The notes: a model not told the origin generated them from the letters alone. Positions 42,206 to 52,442 are shown, counted from the first letter of the stretch. The stretch: 64,000 nt of DNA from JAIUNP01 sp020161975 (GCA_036745275.1 DAIOGK010000014.1:1-64000); one strand, 5' to 3'. Numbers and translations: made by a program.

Positions 42206-44407
42206 TCAAGCGCTGCCTGTTCCAGCAAATGTGAAGATGAGCGTTGCGAGTGGCGGAAGATTGACCCTCGCCTGTGCCGGCCAGCGCCCGCCCGTGACCG
42301 GTGTTGCGTGGATTCGCCCGAGATTACCCATGCCGGTGCCGCCATAGACTGCGGCGTCGGTATTGATCCGCTCGGACCAGCTGCCCGCCAACGGCAGTGG
42401 AATGACCGTGCCCGCACGCGGAATCGGGGTAAAATTCGATATGACGACTGCCGGCGGGTCACTTGTCGCCCCCTTGCGCAATGTCACCGTGATGGAGCGG
42501 GCGTCGTCGTCAACCACCAGCCATTCAAAGCCGGCCGGCTCGCAATCGCGCGCATGGAGTGCCGGCGTCGTGCAATAAAGCCGGTTGAGGTCGCCGACGA
42601 GCCGTTGCAGTCCGGCATGGGGCGCGTGGGCGAGCAGATCCCAATCGAGCCCGCGCGCCTCGCTCCATTCGCGGCGCTGGCCGAACTCCTGCCCCATGAA
42701 CAGCAGTTTCTTGCCGGGATAGCCCCACATGAAGCCGTAATAGGCCCGGAGCGTTGCAAATTTCTGCCAATCATCGCCGGCCATCTTGTGCAGGAGCGAG
42801 GCCTTGCCATGCACCACCTCGTCATGGCTGAGCGGCAACACGAAATTCTCGCTGAAGGCGTACATCAGCCCGAAGGTCAGTTCGTTGTGATGGTGCTTCC
42901 GGTGGATGGCATCACGCTTCAGATAGTCGAGCGTGTCGTGCATGAAGCCCATGTTCCACTTGAAGCCGAAGCCGAGCCCGCCAAGATGCACCGGTTGCGA
43001 AACACCGGGATAAGAGGTCGATTCCTCGGCGATCATCAGGACGCCGGGGTGACGTTCATGCACGACGGTGTTGAGGCGCTTGAGAAATTCGATGGCTTCG
43101 AGGTTTTCGCGCCCCCCGTGCCGGTTCGGAATCCATTCCCCCTCTTTTCGCGAATAATCGAGGTAGAGCATCGAAGCGACCGCATCCACGCGCAGGCCGT
43201 CGATGTGATAGCGCTCCAGCCAGAACAGGGCGTTGTTGATCAGGAAGCTCGTCACCTCCCGCCGACCGAAATTATAGATCGCCGTATTCCAGTCCGGATG
43301 AAACCCCTGCCGGGGGTCGGCGTGCTCGTAAAGCGCCGTGCCATCGAACAGGGCAAGGCCATGCGCATCAGTGGGGAAATGCGCCGGCACCCAATCCAGA
43401 ATGACGCCGATGCCTGCAGCATGGGCCTTGTCGACGAAACGGGCAAAACCATCCGGCGATCCGAAACGCGCGCTTGGGGCAAAAAGACCGGTCTGCTGAT
43501 AGCCCCAGGATGCATCGAAGGGATGCTCGGAAATCGGCAGGAACTCGATATGGGTAAAGCCGAGTTCGCAGACATAGGCGATGAGTTCGTCAGCAAGCTG
43601 ATCGTAGGTCTGGAAATGCCCATCGGCCTGCCGCCGCCAGGAGCCGGGATGCACCTCATAGATCGAGATCGGCTTCCGCCGCACCTCGCCATGCCCGCGC
43701 CGGTGCATGTAGGCGTCGTCGGTCCAGGCGAAATTGTCGATGTTGGTGATGATCGAGGCGTTGGCAGGCCTCAGTTCCGCTGCAAAGGCGAAGGGGTCGC
43801 TCTTCAGGCGCAGGCTGCCATCAGCGCCGATGATCTCGAACTTGTAGGCCGCCCCCTCCGTCACATCTGGCAGGAAGATTTCCCAAAGCCCGGAATCTGA
43901 CCGCCGGCGCATCAGGTGCCGCCGCCCGTCCCACTGATTGAAATCACCGACGACGGAAACGCGCCGGGCGTTGGGTGCCCACAGCGCGAAATGCGTGCCC
44001 CGGATGCCTTCGTGGGTGATGACATGGGCGCCGAGCTTGTCATAAAGGCGCAGATGCGTGCCTTCGGCGGCATAAAAATCATCCATCGGCCCCAGTACTG
44101 GCCCGAAGGAGTATGGGTCGACAAACCACCAGGCACCATCGGCATTCTCTGCTTCGAACCGCAGGGGGCCGGGGTGCTTCCGCGCCTTGATCAACCCCTC
44201 GAAAAAGCCGGCAGGATGCGTGCGCTCGAGCACGCCGAGGCTTTTGCCGTCCAGGGTCGTCGCCCTCAAAGTCTCTGCCCCAGGCACAAAGGCCCGCGCG
44301 ACATGTCGCCGCCCGGCCAAATGTTCGCCCAGCACGGCAAAGGGATCATCGAAAACGCCTTGAACAATGGCGGCAACGGTCAGGCGATCAACATGGACAA
44401 ACGGCAC
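42206..44407 (-). CDS. glgB: 1,4-alpha-glucan (glycogen) branching enzyme
   Basis: A 733-residue GH13 enzyme. The N-terminal carbohydrate-binding module, CBM48 (about 110-205; GTHFALWAPNARRVSVVGDFNQWDGRRH) is followed by the catalytic barrel: nucleophile D408 in GLRVDAVASMLYLDYSR, acid/base E461 in MIAEES and the third Asp site in LPLSHDEVVHGK. It makes alpha-1,6 branches in glycogen. The GTG at 44407 has TTGGGGGAAATCT upstream and gives the usual length; no ATG is better placed. Unusually it stands alone, without glgA, glgC, glgP or glgX nearby. Confidence 0.96.
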   Translation of the reverse strand: MPFVHVDRLTVAAIVQGVFDDPFAVLGEHLAGRRHVARAFVPGAETLRATTLDGKSLGVLERTHPAGFFEGLIKARKHPGPLRFEAENADGAWWFVDPYSFGPVLGPMDDFYAAEGTHLRLYDKLGAHVITHEGIRGTHFALWAPNARRVSVVGDFNQWDGRRHLMRRRSDSGLWEIFLPDVTEGAAYKFEIIGADGSLRLKSDPFAFAAELRPANASIITNIDNFAWTDDAYMHRRGHGEVRRKPISIYEVHPGSWRRQADGHFQTYDQLADELIAYVCELGFTHIEFLPISEHPFDASWGYQQTGLFAPSARFGSPDGFARFVDKAHAAGIGVILDWVPAHFPTDAHGLALFDGTALYEHADPRQGFHPDWNTAIYNFGRREVTSFLINNALFWLERYHIDGLRVDAVASMLYLDYSRKEGEWIPNRHGGRENLEAIEFLKRLNTVVHERHPGVLMIAEESTSYPGVSQPVHLGGLGFGFKWNMGFMHDTLDYLKRDAIHRKHHHNELTFGLMYAFSENFVLPLSHDEVVHGKASLLHKMAGDDWQKFATLRAYYGFMWGYPGKKLLFMGQEFGQRREWSEARGLDWDLLAHAPHAGLQRLVGDLNRLYCTTPALHARDCEPAGFEWLVVDDDARSITVTLRKGATSDPPAVVISNFTPIPRAGTVIPLPLAGSWSERINTDAAVYGGTGMGNLGRIHATPVTGGRWPAQARVNLPPLATLIFTFAGTGSA

Positions 44408-44687
44408 AGATTTCCCCCAAGGCAAATCACCTTGCGAACAGTATCCGGAGCCTAGGCCGGGCCCCCGCGAAATCCAACGATTTGATGATCGCCTCCGGCT
44501 GAAACCCACCGAAGGCACGACATGGTTGCAGCCCATTGATGGCGCGCTTCAAGGCACTCCCCGGAAGGACTTGCAAAAGCCCCCAATTTAGGTCAGTGTT
44601 GTTGACATATACGAAGGATGAAAAGCCGGAGAGAATGGGTGCCGGTCGAATCGTCCTGTTCCGGTTGCCGTGTCGAGGGAGAGCGCC

Positions 44688-47600
44688 ATGGGAATTCCGC
44701 TGCCACTCAGAGATGTGACGCTCGGCGACAAGTACGATCTTGCGCAGGAGCAGGTATTCCTTTCGGGCACGCAGGCCATCGTGCGGATGCTGCTGATGCA
44801 GCGAGAGCGCGACCGACGGGCCGGTCTCAACACGGCGGGCTTTGTTTCAGGCTATCGCGGCTCGCCGCTCGGGGGGCTCGACCAGCAACTTCTGAAAGCA
44901 AAGAAGGACATCGCCGCTGCGCCGATCCGGTTTGAGCCGGGGCTGAACGAGGACCTTGCTGCCACGGCCTGCTGGGGCACGCAGCAGGCGGAACTGCACG
45001 GTGAGGGCAGGTATGACGGGGTTTTCGCGCTCTGGTATGGCAAGGGGCCGGGCGTCGATCGCACCGGTGATGTGTTCCGCCATGCCAACATGGCCGGCAC
45101 GTCGCAGCATGGCGGCGTGATTGCGCTCGCCGGTGACGATCACACGGCGGAGAGTTCCACCAACGCGCATCAGACGGAGTTCAACTTCGTCGATCACATG
45201 ATTCCGGTGCTCAACCCTGCCGGGGTGCAGGAGATCCTCGACTACGGACAACACGCCTATGCCATGAGCCGCTTCGCCGGCGTCTGGATCGCGTTGAAAG
45301 CGGTGAAGGACAATGTGGAATCGACCGCTTCCGTCGATGGATCGATGGATCGGGTCTCGATCATTCGCCCGGGGAATTTCATCATGCCGGCGGGCGGACT
45401 GAACATTCGGCGGGGCGACAATTTCCTTGAACAGGAGCGTCGGCTGCACGAATTCAAGCGCGCGGCAGCGCTGGCCTACGTACGGGCCAATGGCCTCAAC
45501 CAGATGATCTTCAGGGGCGGCGACAAACCGGCGATCGGCATCATCACGGTTGGGAAAAGCTACCTCGACACGCGCGAGGCGCTGGCAACGCTCGGTATCG
45601 ACGCGGAGAAGGCGCGGCATATTGGCCTGAGACTGTTCAAGATTGCCTGCCCCTGGCCGATCGATCCCGAAGAACTCAAGGATTTCGCGCGCGGGCTGGA
45701 GACGATCATCGTCGTTGAGGAAAAGCGCAGCCTGATCGAGGTGCAGGTCCGCGAGGAGCTTTATGGCACGGCTGCCCAGCCGGTGGTCGTGGGCAAGAAG
45801 GACGAGGGCGGCAACTGGCTGTTCCCGGTGACCGCGGCGCTTGACCCCAATGACATCGCCATCGCCATCGGCCAGCGTCTTTTGGCGCGGCGTCCGGATG
45901 AGGATCTCAGGGGGCGGCTCAAGCGGCTGAATGATGCGCAGGGCGCGCTACAGAAGGTGACGGAAGTTGCCTCGCGTGTGCCCTATTTCTGCTCGGGCTG
46001 CCCGCATAATTCATCCACTGTCATTCCGGAGGGGGCGCGAGCCTATGCCGGTATCGGCTGCCATTACATGGTGCAATGGATGGACCGCCGCACCGAAGGC
46101 TTTACGCAGATGGGCGGCGAGGGGGCCAACTGGATCGGCGAATCGACATTCTCTGCACGCAACCACGTTTTCCAGAACCTCGGCGACGGCACCTACAACC
46201 ATTCCGGTAGCCTGGCTATCCGCTGGGCCATCGCCTCGAAGACCAACATCACCTACAAGATCCTGTTCAACGATGCCGTGGCGATGACCGGCGGGCAGAC
46301 GCATGAAGGGATGTTGACGCCCTGGAAAATCGCCCAGCAGGTGCGCGCGGAGGGGGTCGAGCGCATCGCGCTGGTTTCCGATGAGCCGACGAAATATGGG
46401 CCGGATGCCCATTTTCCGCCCGGCGTTACCTTTCACCACCGCTCGGAAATCAACCTTGTGCAGGAGGAACTCAGCGCCATTCCGGGCGTCACCGCGCTGA
46501 TTTACGACCAGACCTGCGCGGCGGAGAAACGCCGGCGGCGCAAACGCGGCACCTATCCCGACCCCGACAAGCGCGTGATCATCAACGAATTGGTCTGCGA
46601 AGGCTGCGGCGATTGCGGCAAGAAATCGAACTGCGTTTCCGTGCAGCCGCTTGAAACTGAATATGGCCGCAAGCGCCGTATCGACCAATCCAACTGCAAC
46701 AAGGACTTTTCCTGCCTCGAAGGCTTTTGTCCGTCGTTCGTGACCATCGAGGGAGCGCGGTTGAAGAAGGCGGCGAGCATCGCGGGCGCCGAGGCCATTC
46801 CAACGGTCGCAGATCCCGCGTTCCACGATCTCGAACATGATCCCTGGGCCTGCATCGTCACGGGTGTTGGTGGTACGGGCGTGGTGACCGTGGGAGCCAT
46901 CCTCGGCATGGCCGCGCATCTCGAAGGCCGCGGTTGCGGCATGATCGACATGGCCGGCCTCGCGCAGAAAGGGGGAGCGGTCTATTCCCATATCCGCCTT
47001 GCGCGGAGCCCGGAAGATATCCACTCCATCCGGGTGGAAGCGGGTGCCGCCGATCTCATTCTCGGCTGCGATCTCGTCGTCTCCGGCTCTAAGAAGGTGC
47101 TGGCTTCGATGCGGCCCGGCGAGACGATTGCCGTGGTCAATACGGCGGAGGTTGCGTCGGGCGAGTTTACCCGCAAGCCTGATTACCAACTGCCGGCGGA
47201 GCGGCTGAAACGCTCCATCCGCACAGCAGCGGGCGAAGGACAGGCTGATTTCGTTGATGCGACCGGCATGGCTGCCAAGCTTTTCGGCAATACGCTGGCG
47301 GCCAATATGTTCATGCTGGGTTATGCCTATCAGAAAGGCGCGGTGCCGCTGGCCGGTGCGGCGATCGAGAAAGCCATTGAGCTCAACGGCGAAGCGGTGC
47401 CGATGAACCTCTCTGCTTTCCGCTGGGGTCGGGTGGCCCATGACGACATGACCGTTGTCGAACGGTTGATCGCGCGGTCGATTCCGCCGACGCGGCAGGA
47501 GCAGTTGACCACGACCCTTGATGAACTCATCACGCGTCGGGTCGAGTTTCTTACGAACTACCAGGATGCCGCGTATGCCGCACGCTATCGCGCAAGAGTC

Positions 47601-48191
47601 GAGGCGGTGCGGGCCCTGGAAAGCCGGATCATGCCAGGAGAGACGGCGCTGACCGAGGCGGTGGCCCGCTATTATGCCAAGCTTCTGGCCTACAAGGACG
47701 AATACGAGGTGGCGCGGCTCTACTCATCCGGCTCATTTCTCCGGCAGATCAACAGCATTTTCGACGGCGACATCCGCCTGACTTTCCACATGGCGCCTCC
47801 GTTCCTCAACCGGAAGCACCCGGCAACAGGGGAGCCGATGAAGACCAGCTTCGGGCCGTGGATGCTGAAGGCGCTTGGTCTGCTTGCCCGATTCAAGGGA
47901 TTGCGCGGGACGCCGTTCGATCCCTTTGGCCGGACAGCCGAGCGCCGGACGGAACGGCAGCTCATTGCCGATTACGAGATCTTGCTTGAACGCTTCGGAA
48001 CCAGCTTGACGCCGGACAATCACGCGGTTGCGGTGGAGCTTGCGCGCATTCCGGAAAAGATCCGCGGGTTCGGCCATGTGAAGGAGGCGCATCTGGTGAC
48101 GGCCAAAGCCGAGCAAGCGGCGCTGTTGGCGCGCTATGCGGCGGGCAACGATGCAGGAGATTCAAGGGTGGCACTGGCGGCGGGGCATTGA
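44688..48191 (+). CDS. Indolepyruvate ferredoxin oxidoreductase family protein, fused alpha-beta type
   Basis: A 1167-residue fused oxidoreductase that oxidatively decarboxylates aryl-2-oxoacids (indolepyruvate, phenylpyruvate) to aryl-acetyl-CoA. The TPP site shows GDG (499-501), 26 residues, then N-D in the C-terminal TPP domain. Iron-sulfur cysteines are C637, C640, C643, C649 and C670, C676, C681. A gamma/POR domain begins near 722 (VTGVGGTGVVTVG) and a long C-terminal domain follows. The start at 44688 has GAGGGAGA; an in-frame GTG six codons earlier overlaps that ribosome site. It is the first gene of the aryl acid block; no ferredoxin gene is adjacent. Confidence 0.94.
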   Translation: MGIPLPLRDVTLGDKYDLAQEQVFLSGTQAIVRMLLMQRERDRRAGLNTAGFVSGYRGSPLGGLDQQLLKAKKDIAAAPIRFEPGLNEDLAATACWGTQQAELHGEGRYDGVFALWYGKGPGVDRTGDVFRHANMAGTSQHGGVIALAGDDHTAESSTNAHQTEFNFVDHMIPVLNPAGVQEILDYGQHAYAMSRFAGVWIALKAVKDNVESTASVDGSMDRVSIIRPGNFIMPAGGLNIRRGDNFLEQERRLHEFKRAAALAYVRANGLNQMIFRGGDKPAIGIITVGKSYLDTREALATLGIDAEKARHIGLRLFKIACPWPIDPEELKDFARGLETIIVVEEKRSLIEVQVREELYGTAAQPVVVGKKDEGGNWLFPVTAALDPNDIAIAIGQRLLARRPDEDLRGRLKRLNDAQGALQKVTEVASRVPYFCSGCPHNSSTVIPEGARAYAGIGCHYMVQWMDRRTEGFTQMGGEGANWIGESTFSARNHVFQNLGDGTYNHSGSLAIRWAIASKTNITYKILFNDAVAMTGGQTHEGMLTPWKIAQQVRAEGVERIALVSDEPTKYGPDAHFPPGVTFHHRSEINLVQEELSAIPGVTALIYDQTCAAEKRRRRKRGTYPDPDKRVIINELVCEGCGDCGKKSNCVSVQPLETEYGRKRRIDQSNCNKDFSCLEGFCPSFVTIEGARLKKAASIAGAEAIPTVADPAFHDLEHDPWACIVTGVGGTGVVTVGAILGMAAHLEGRGCGMIDMAGLAQKGGAVYSHIRLARSPEDIHSIRVEAGAADLILGCDLVVSGSKKVLASMRPGETIAVVNTAEVASGEFTRKPDYQLPAERLKRSIRTAAGEGQADFVDATGMAAKLFGNTLAANMFMLGYAYQKGAVPLAGAAIEKAIELNGEAVPMNLSAFRWGRVAHDDMTVVERLIARSIPPTRQEQLTTTLDELITRRVEFLTNYQDAAYAARYRARVEAVRALESRIMPGETALTEAVARYYAKLLAYKDEYEVARLYSSGSFLRQINSIFDGDIRLTFHMAPPFLNRKHPATGEPMKTSFGPWMLKALGLLARFKGLRGTPFDPFGRTAERRTERQLIADYEILLERFGTSLTPDNHAVAVELARIPEKIRGFGHVKEAHLVTAKAEQAALLARYAAGNDAGDSRVALAAGH

Positions 48192-48274
48192 CCCCTCTGC
48201 TTATGCTGCGATTTTTTGGCTTCCCATACATCGTCTTTTCTGTATATTAGTGTCATCTGATATATGGAGATGGC

Positions 48275-48760
48275 ATGAAACGCGTTCTTGGTTTTGCTGC
48301 TGGTTTTGTTGCCCTCGCAGGCGCAGTCGTTGCGCAGTCGCCCGGTCAGGGCGGGAGTGCGCCGGCGTTCACTTTGCCGACCGATTCCCGCACAGCCATC
48401 GAACTGCCCGCCGATGTGCGCAGTTTCTTCCGTTATGAGATGCGCGGACATCTCGAACAGCTCGATACGTTGCTCGCCCGGCTGTCTGAAGGCGATTTCA
48501 AGGCCGCGGCGGCTTTCGCGCGCGACGGACTTGCAGTGATGGGCAAACATCCACCCGGAGCGCCGCATCCGGGGCAGTTCATGCCCTCGGAGTTTCGCGC
48601 CATGGGACAGGTCATGCATCAGGCCGCAGCGGAGGTTGCCAAGACGGCTGACGCGGCCAGTCAGCCGCCGAGCAGTGCCGACTGGCAGGCAGTCATGGGG
48701 GCCGTTTCGAAGCTGACTGCAACCTGTGCGGGTTGCCATGGCATGTTTCGCATCAAATAA
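48275..48760 (+). CDS. c-type cytochrome, cytochrome c'/c556 like
   Basis: A 161-residue exported cytochrome. The signal peptide (MKRVLGFAAGFVALAGAVVA) is cleaved near VAQ. A single heme motif C151-A-G-C154-H155 sits 11 residues from the C terminus, and the preceding part is helical, as in the four-helix cytochrome c'/c556 group. A possible sixth ligand is a Met in the first helix (VRSFFRYEMRGHL). Its position 83 bases after the oxidoreductase and before the Crp/Fnr gene suggests a link to electron flow from aryl-acid oxidation, but the oxidoreductase is cytoplasmic and the heme is periplasmic, so any link is indirect. Confidence 0.92.
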   Translation: MKRVLGFAAGFVALAGAVVAQSPGQGGSAPAFTLPTDSRTAIELPADVRSFFRYEMRGHLEQLDTLLARLSEGDFKAAAAFARDGLAVMGKHPPGAPHPGQFMPSEFRAMGQVMHQAAAEVAKTADAASQPPSSADWQAVMGAVSKLTATCAGCHGMFRIK

Positions 48761-48820
48761 CCTGCCTCCATGGCATATTCGGCGTGGCTTGCTGCCCGCT
48801 GACGCGATAGAATCGCGCCC

Positions 48821-49495
48821 GTGATTGCCGTCGAGACCCTCCTTCGCATTGCTCATTGGTCGCGGGACCTCTCCGACGATGAGCGCGCGCGCGCCGCCCG
48901 TGCGGTGACCGAAAAGACGGTACAGCGCGGCGCCTATGTCTGCCATCTCGGCGATCGGCTCGATTGCTGGGTCGGCAACGTGGATGGTCTCTTGAAGCTT
49001 TCAACCGTGGCGCGGAACGGCAAGGCGATGACCTTTGCCGGCATTGCGGCGGGAGGGTGGTTCGGCGAGGGCAGCCTGATCAAGAATGAACCGCGTCGCT
49101 ATGATGTGATTGCGTTGCGCGATACGCGGCTCGCCCTGCTCGACAAGCCGACGTTCCTCTGGCTCTACGAGAATTCGGCCGCGTTCAACCGTTTTCTGGT
49201 CGGCCATTTCAACGAACGTCTCAGCCAGTTCATGGCACAGGTCGAGTTCGAGCGGACGCTGAACGCCACCGAACGGCTTGCCCGCAATATCGCCTGGCTC
49301 TTCAACCCGGTCTTCTATCCAGGCGTCGGTTCACACCTGCGCATCTCGCAAGAAGAGATCGGCCTTCTGTCCGGCCTGTCACGACAAAGCGCAAATCAGT
49401 CTCTCAGACTTTTGGAGGATGCCGGACTGATTGTTGTAGATGCAGGCGGAATCACGGTCCGCAATATCCGCGGTCTGGAGCGTTTCGAGAGCTGA
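48821..49495 (+). CDS. Crp/Fnr family transcriptional regulator
   Basis: A 224-residue regulator with an N-terminal cyclic-nucleotide-type sensor domain (about 20-130; WFGEGSLIKNEPRRYDVIA) and a C-terminal winged helix (about 150-220; ISQEEIGLLSGLSRQSANQSLRLLEDAGLI). It lacks the N-terminal Cys cluster of FNR, so oxygen sensing by an iron-sulfur cluster is unlikely. The GTG start at 48821 follows the cytochrome gene by 60 bases. It is probably the regulator of the surrounding aryl/acyl acid uptake genes. Confidence 0.92.
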   Translation: MIAVETLLRIAHWSRDLSDDERARAARAVTEKTVQRGAYVCHLGDRLDCWVGNVDGLLKLSTVARNGKAMTFAGIAAGGWFGEGSLIKNEPRRYDVIALRDTRLALLDKPTFLWLYENSAAFNRFLVGHFNERLSQFMAQVEFERTLNATERLARNIAWLFNPVFYPGVGSHLRISQEEIGLLSGLSRQSANQSLRLLEDAGLIVVDAGGITVRNIRGLERFES

Positions 49496-49676
49496 TACGC
49501 TGAAAAAGCCGGCATTTTCATTGGCTGACCAACCGGGTATTTTAAAGCCAGATCATCCTTATGTCTGTCAAGGGGGCGCTTGCGGAATCCTGCGCATCCT
49601 GCAAATCTGCCCCTCACAAAATGCAGGGCTGCGGACAACGCGCCTGTCGGGAGCCAAGATGTAGGGGGAGGGCGCT

Positions 49677-51644
49677 TTGTCCAAAGACGCCGCGGACGCG
49701 CTTGATACATTTCCAAAGTGGCTTGCCCATCATGCGTCGGTGCGCCCGACACGTCCGGCCATGCGGTTCAAGGAGGCCGGGATCTGGCAAGCCTGGACCT
49801 GGGCCGAAATCTACGTGCTGGTGCAGCAGTATGCGCTTGGTCTTGAAGAACTGGGGCTGAAGGCCGGTGACCGGATTGCCATTGTCGGCACCAACCGGCC
49901 CAAGCTCTACTGGTCGATCATGGCAGCCCAGTGCCTCGGTGCGATTCCCGTGCCGGTCTATGCGGATGCGGTGGCCGACGAGATGGCCTATGTGCTGGAT
50001 CATGCCGAAGTCTCGATGGCCGCAGTGCAGGATCAGGAGCAGGTCGACAAGCTGATCTCCGTGAAGGACCGTGTGCCAAGCCTCGTCCATATCCTCTATG
50101 ATGAGCCGCGTGGCCTTCGTGACTATGACCACACGCACCTGCATCCGATCGGCGCTGTCATCGACATGGGCGCTGTCATCCTGAAGCAGGGGCCGGACAT
50201 GGCCAGCCGTATCGAAGCGGCGATTTCCGGGGGCAAGGCGAGCGATACTTCGATCATGCTCTACACCTCCGGAACCACGGGGCGCTCGAAGGGTGTGATC
50301 CTCTCGGCCGGTGGGTCGGTACAGGCCTGCCGCGATACGGCGGCGTTTGATGGTCTTAAGGAAACCGATGAGGTGATCGCCTATCTGCCGCTTGCCTGGG
50401 TCGGTGATCATTATCTCAACTACGGTCATGCGCTGGTCACCGGTTTCTGCATCAACTGCCCGGAAAGCCCCGAGACGGCGGTAGAAGACCGCAAGGAAGT
50501 GGGTGCGACTTTCTTCTTCGCTCCGCCGCGCGTGTTCGAGGGGATGCTGACGCGCATCATGATCCGCATGGAGGATGCGGGGGCGGTGAAGCGCAAGATG
50601 TTCCATCACTTCATCGGCGTTGCCAAGACGTGGGGCGAGAAGATCCTCAACGGGGAATCAGTGCCGCTCACGGCCCGGTTGCACTACGGTCTTGGCGAGC
50701 TTCTGGTTTACGGCCCCCTGAAGAACGTGATGGGCTTTTCCAACGTTCGCGTCGGTTACACGGCAGGCGAGGCGATCGGGCCGGAGCTCTTCTCGTTCTT
50801 CCGCTCGCTCGGTATCAACCTGAAGCAGCTTTACGGCCAGACTGAAGCCTTCCTCTATGTGACCTGCCAGCCCGACGGGCAAATCCGCGCCGATACGGTG
50901 GGGCCGCCGGCGCCCAATGTCGAGATCAAGATCTCCGAGGATGGCGAGCTGCTCTACAAGTCGCCCGGCATGTTTACGGGCTACTACAAGGAGCCGGACA
51001 AGACCGCCGAGACGATGACCCCCGATGGTTTTGTGCGCACGGGCGATTCGGGGTTCTTCGACAAGTCGGGGCATATCCGCATCATCGACCGGGCGAAGGA
51101 TGTCGGAAAACTCGCATCCGGAGCGCTGTTTGCGCCGAAATACATTGAGAACAAGCTGAAGTTCTATCCCAACGTGAAAGAGGCGGTCGCCTTCGGCCAG
51201 GGCAAGGACAGCGTGACGGTGTTCATCAACATCGACATGACAGCCGTAGGCAACTGGGCCGAGCGCAACAATGTCGCCTATGGCTCCTACCAGGAACTCG
51301 CCAACCATCCGGACGTCTATCAGATCATCGCCGGGCATGTGGACGAGGTGAATCGCTCGCTGGCGGGCGAACCGATGATGGCGGCGGCTCAGATCCACCG
51401 CTTCATCGTCCTGCCCAAGGAACTCGACGCGGATGATGGTGAACTCACGCGCACCCAGAAGGTTCGCCGCAGCTTCATTGCCGACCGTTACGCGCCATTG
51501 GTTGATGCGCTCTACAGCGGCGCGAGCGAGGCGGATATTTCCACAGAGGTGACGTTCGAAGACGGGCGCAAGGGCAAGATCGCTGCCCGCGTCCGTGTGG
51601 CTGATGCCAAGACCCACCCGGTGATTGCGGAGACGGCGGCATGA
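49677..51644 (+). CDS. Long-chain type acyl-CoA synthetase (COG1022)
   Basis: A 655-residue AMP-forming ligase. The phosphate loop LYTSGTTGRSKG is intact, followed by YGQTEA and the hinge/lid region RTGDSGFFDKSGHIRIIDRAKD; the lid Lys is expected in TQKVRR. It activates a carboxylic acid with ATP and CoA. The start is TTG at 49677, supported by GGGGGAGG. The next gene (importer ATPase) overlaps by ATGA, so activation is coupled with import. Chain length or aromatic specificity is not clear from sequence. Confidence 0.94.
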   Translation: MSKDAADALDTFPKWLAHHASVRPTRPAMRFKEAGIWQAWTWAEIYVLVQQYALGLEELGLKAGDRIAIVGTNRPKLYWSIMAAQCLGAIPVPVYADAVADEMAYVLDHAEVSMAAVQDQEQVDKLISVKDRVPSLVHILYDEPRGLRDYDHTHLHPIGAVIDMGAVILKQGPDMASRIEAAISGGKASDTSIMLYTSGTTGRSKGVILSAGGSVQACRDTAAFDGLKETDEVIAYLPLAWVGDHYLNYGHALVTGFCINCPESPETAVEDRKEVGATFFFAPPRVFEGMLTRIMIRMEDAGAVKRKMFHHFIGVAKTWGEKILNGESVPLTARLHYGLGELLVYGPLKNVMGFSNVRVGYTAGEAIGPELFSFFRSLGINLKQLYGQTEAFLYVTCQPDGQIRADTVGPPAPNVEIKISEDGELLYKSPGMFTGYYKEPDKTAETMTPDGFVRTGDSGFFDKSGHIRIIDRAKDVGKLASGALFAPKYIENKLKFYPNVKEAVAFGQGKDSVTVFINIDMTAVGNWAERNNVAYGSYQELANHPDVYQIIAGHVDEVNRSLAGEPMMAAAQIHRFIVLPKELDADDGELTRTQKVRRSFIADRYAPLVDALYSGASEADISTEVTFEDGRKGKIAARVRVADAKTHPVIAETAA

Positions 51645-52432
51645 GCGGGGCGGGGCTGGGCAAGGGCGACGAACTGCTCAAGGTCGAGAATGTCTCGCTG
51701 CGCTTTGGCGGCGTCAAAGCGATCACGGATGTTTCGTTCGATATCCGCAAGGGCGAGATCCGCGCGATCATCGGGCCGAACGGTGCGGGCAAGACCTCGA
51801 TGCTGAACTGCATCAACGGCTTCTACCATCCGCAGGAAGGCGCGATCACTTACAAGGGCATCAAGCGCGGACGAATGCGGCCTTACGTGGCGGCAAGCCA
51901 GGGCATTGCCCGTACCTTCCAGAACGTCGCGTTGTTCAAGGGCATGACGACGCTCGACAACATCATGGTCGGGCGCACGCTGAAGATGAGTTCGCCGTTC
52001 TTCTGGCAGCTCTGGCGGCATGGCCCGGCGATGCGCGAAGAGGTGGAACATCGCAGGTTCGTCGAGGAAATCATCGACTTTCTTGAAATCGAGCACATCC
52101 GCAAGGTGCCGGTGGGCAAGCTGCCGTATGGCTTGCAGAAGCGCGTCGAACTCGGGCGGGCGCTTGCCATGCAGCCGGAACTCCTGCTGCTCGACGAGCC
52201 GATGGCCGGCATGAACCTTGAGGAGAAGGAGGATATGTGCCGCTTCATTCTCGATGTCTCCAGCCAGTACGGCACGACCATCGCGTTGATCGAGCATGAC
52301 ATCGGCGTGGTCATGGACCTGTCCGACCGGGTGGTGGTGCTGGAATATGGTCGCAAGATCGCCGATGGCACGCCGGACGTGGTGAAGGCAGATCAGAAGG
52401 TCATCGACGCCTATCTGGGCGTCGGACACTGA
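51641..52432 (+). CDS. Liv-type ABC importer ATPase (LivG like)
   Basis: A 263-residue ATPase of the branched-chain amino acid group. Walker A GPNGAGKTS, the inserted segment typical of LivG (RTFQNVALFKGMTTLDNIMVG), the variant signature LPYGLQKR and Walker B LLLLDEPMAGMN. It works with LivF, LivH and LivM homologs downstream. In this family the substrates include branched amino acids, amides, urea and aromatic acids; the two ligases around it favour an organic acid. Confidence 0.95.
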   Translation: MSGAGLGKGDELLKVENVSLRFGGVKAITDVSFDIRKGEIRAIIGPNGAGKTSMLNCINGFYHPQEGAITYKGIKRGRMRPYVAASQGIARTFQNVALFKGMTTLDNIMVGRTLKMSSPFFWQLWRHGPAMREEVEHRRFVEEIIDFLEIEHIRKVPVGKLPYGLQKRVELGRALAMQPELLLLDEPMAGMNLEEKEDMCRFILDVSSQYGTTIALIEHDIGVVMDLSDRVVVLEYGRKIADGTPDVVKADQKVIDAYLGVGH

Positions 52433-52442
52433 GGGGAACGCG

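Noticed and set aside
44408..44687. A TTGACA hexamer at 44602-44607 as promoter of the oxidoreductase gene
   Set aside because: No -10-like hexamer lies at 16-18 bases downstream; the nearest candidate (GAGAAT) needs a 23-base spacer, so I do not list it as a feature.
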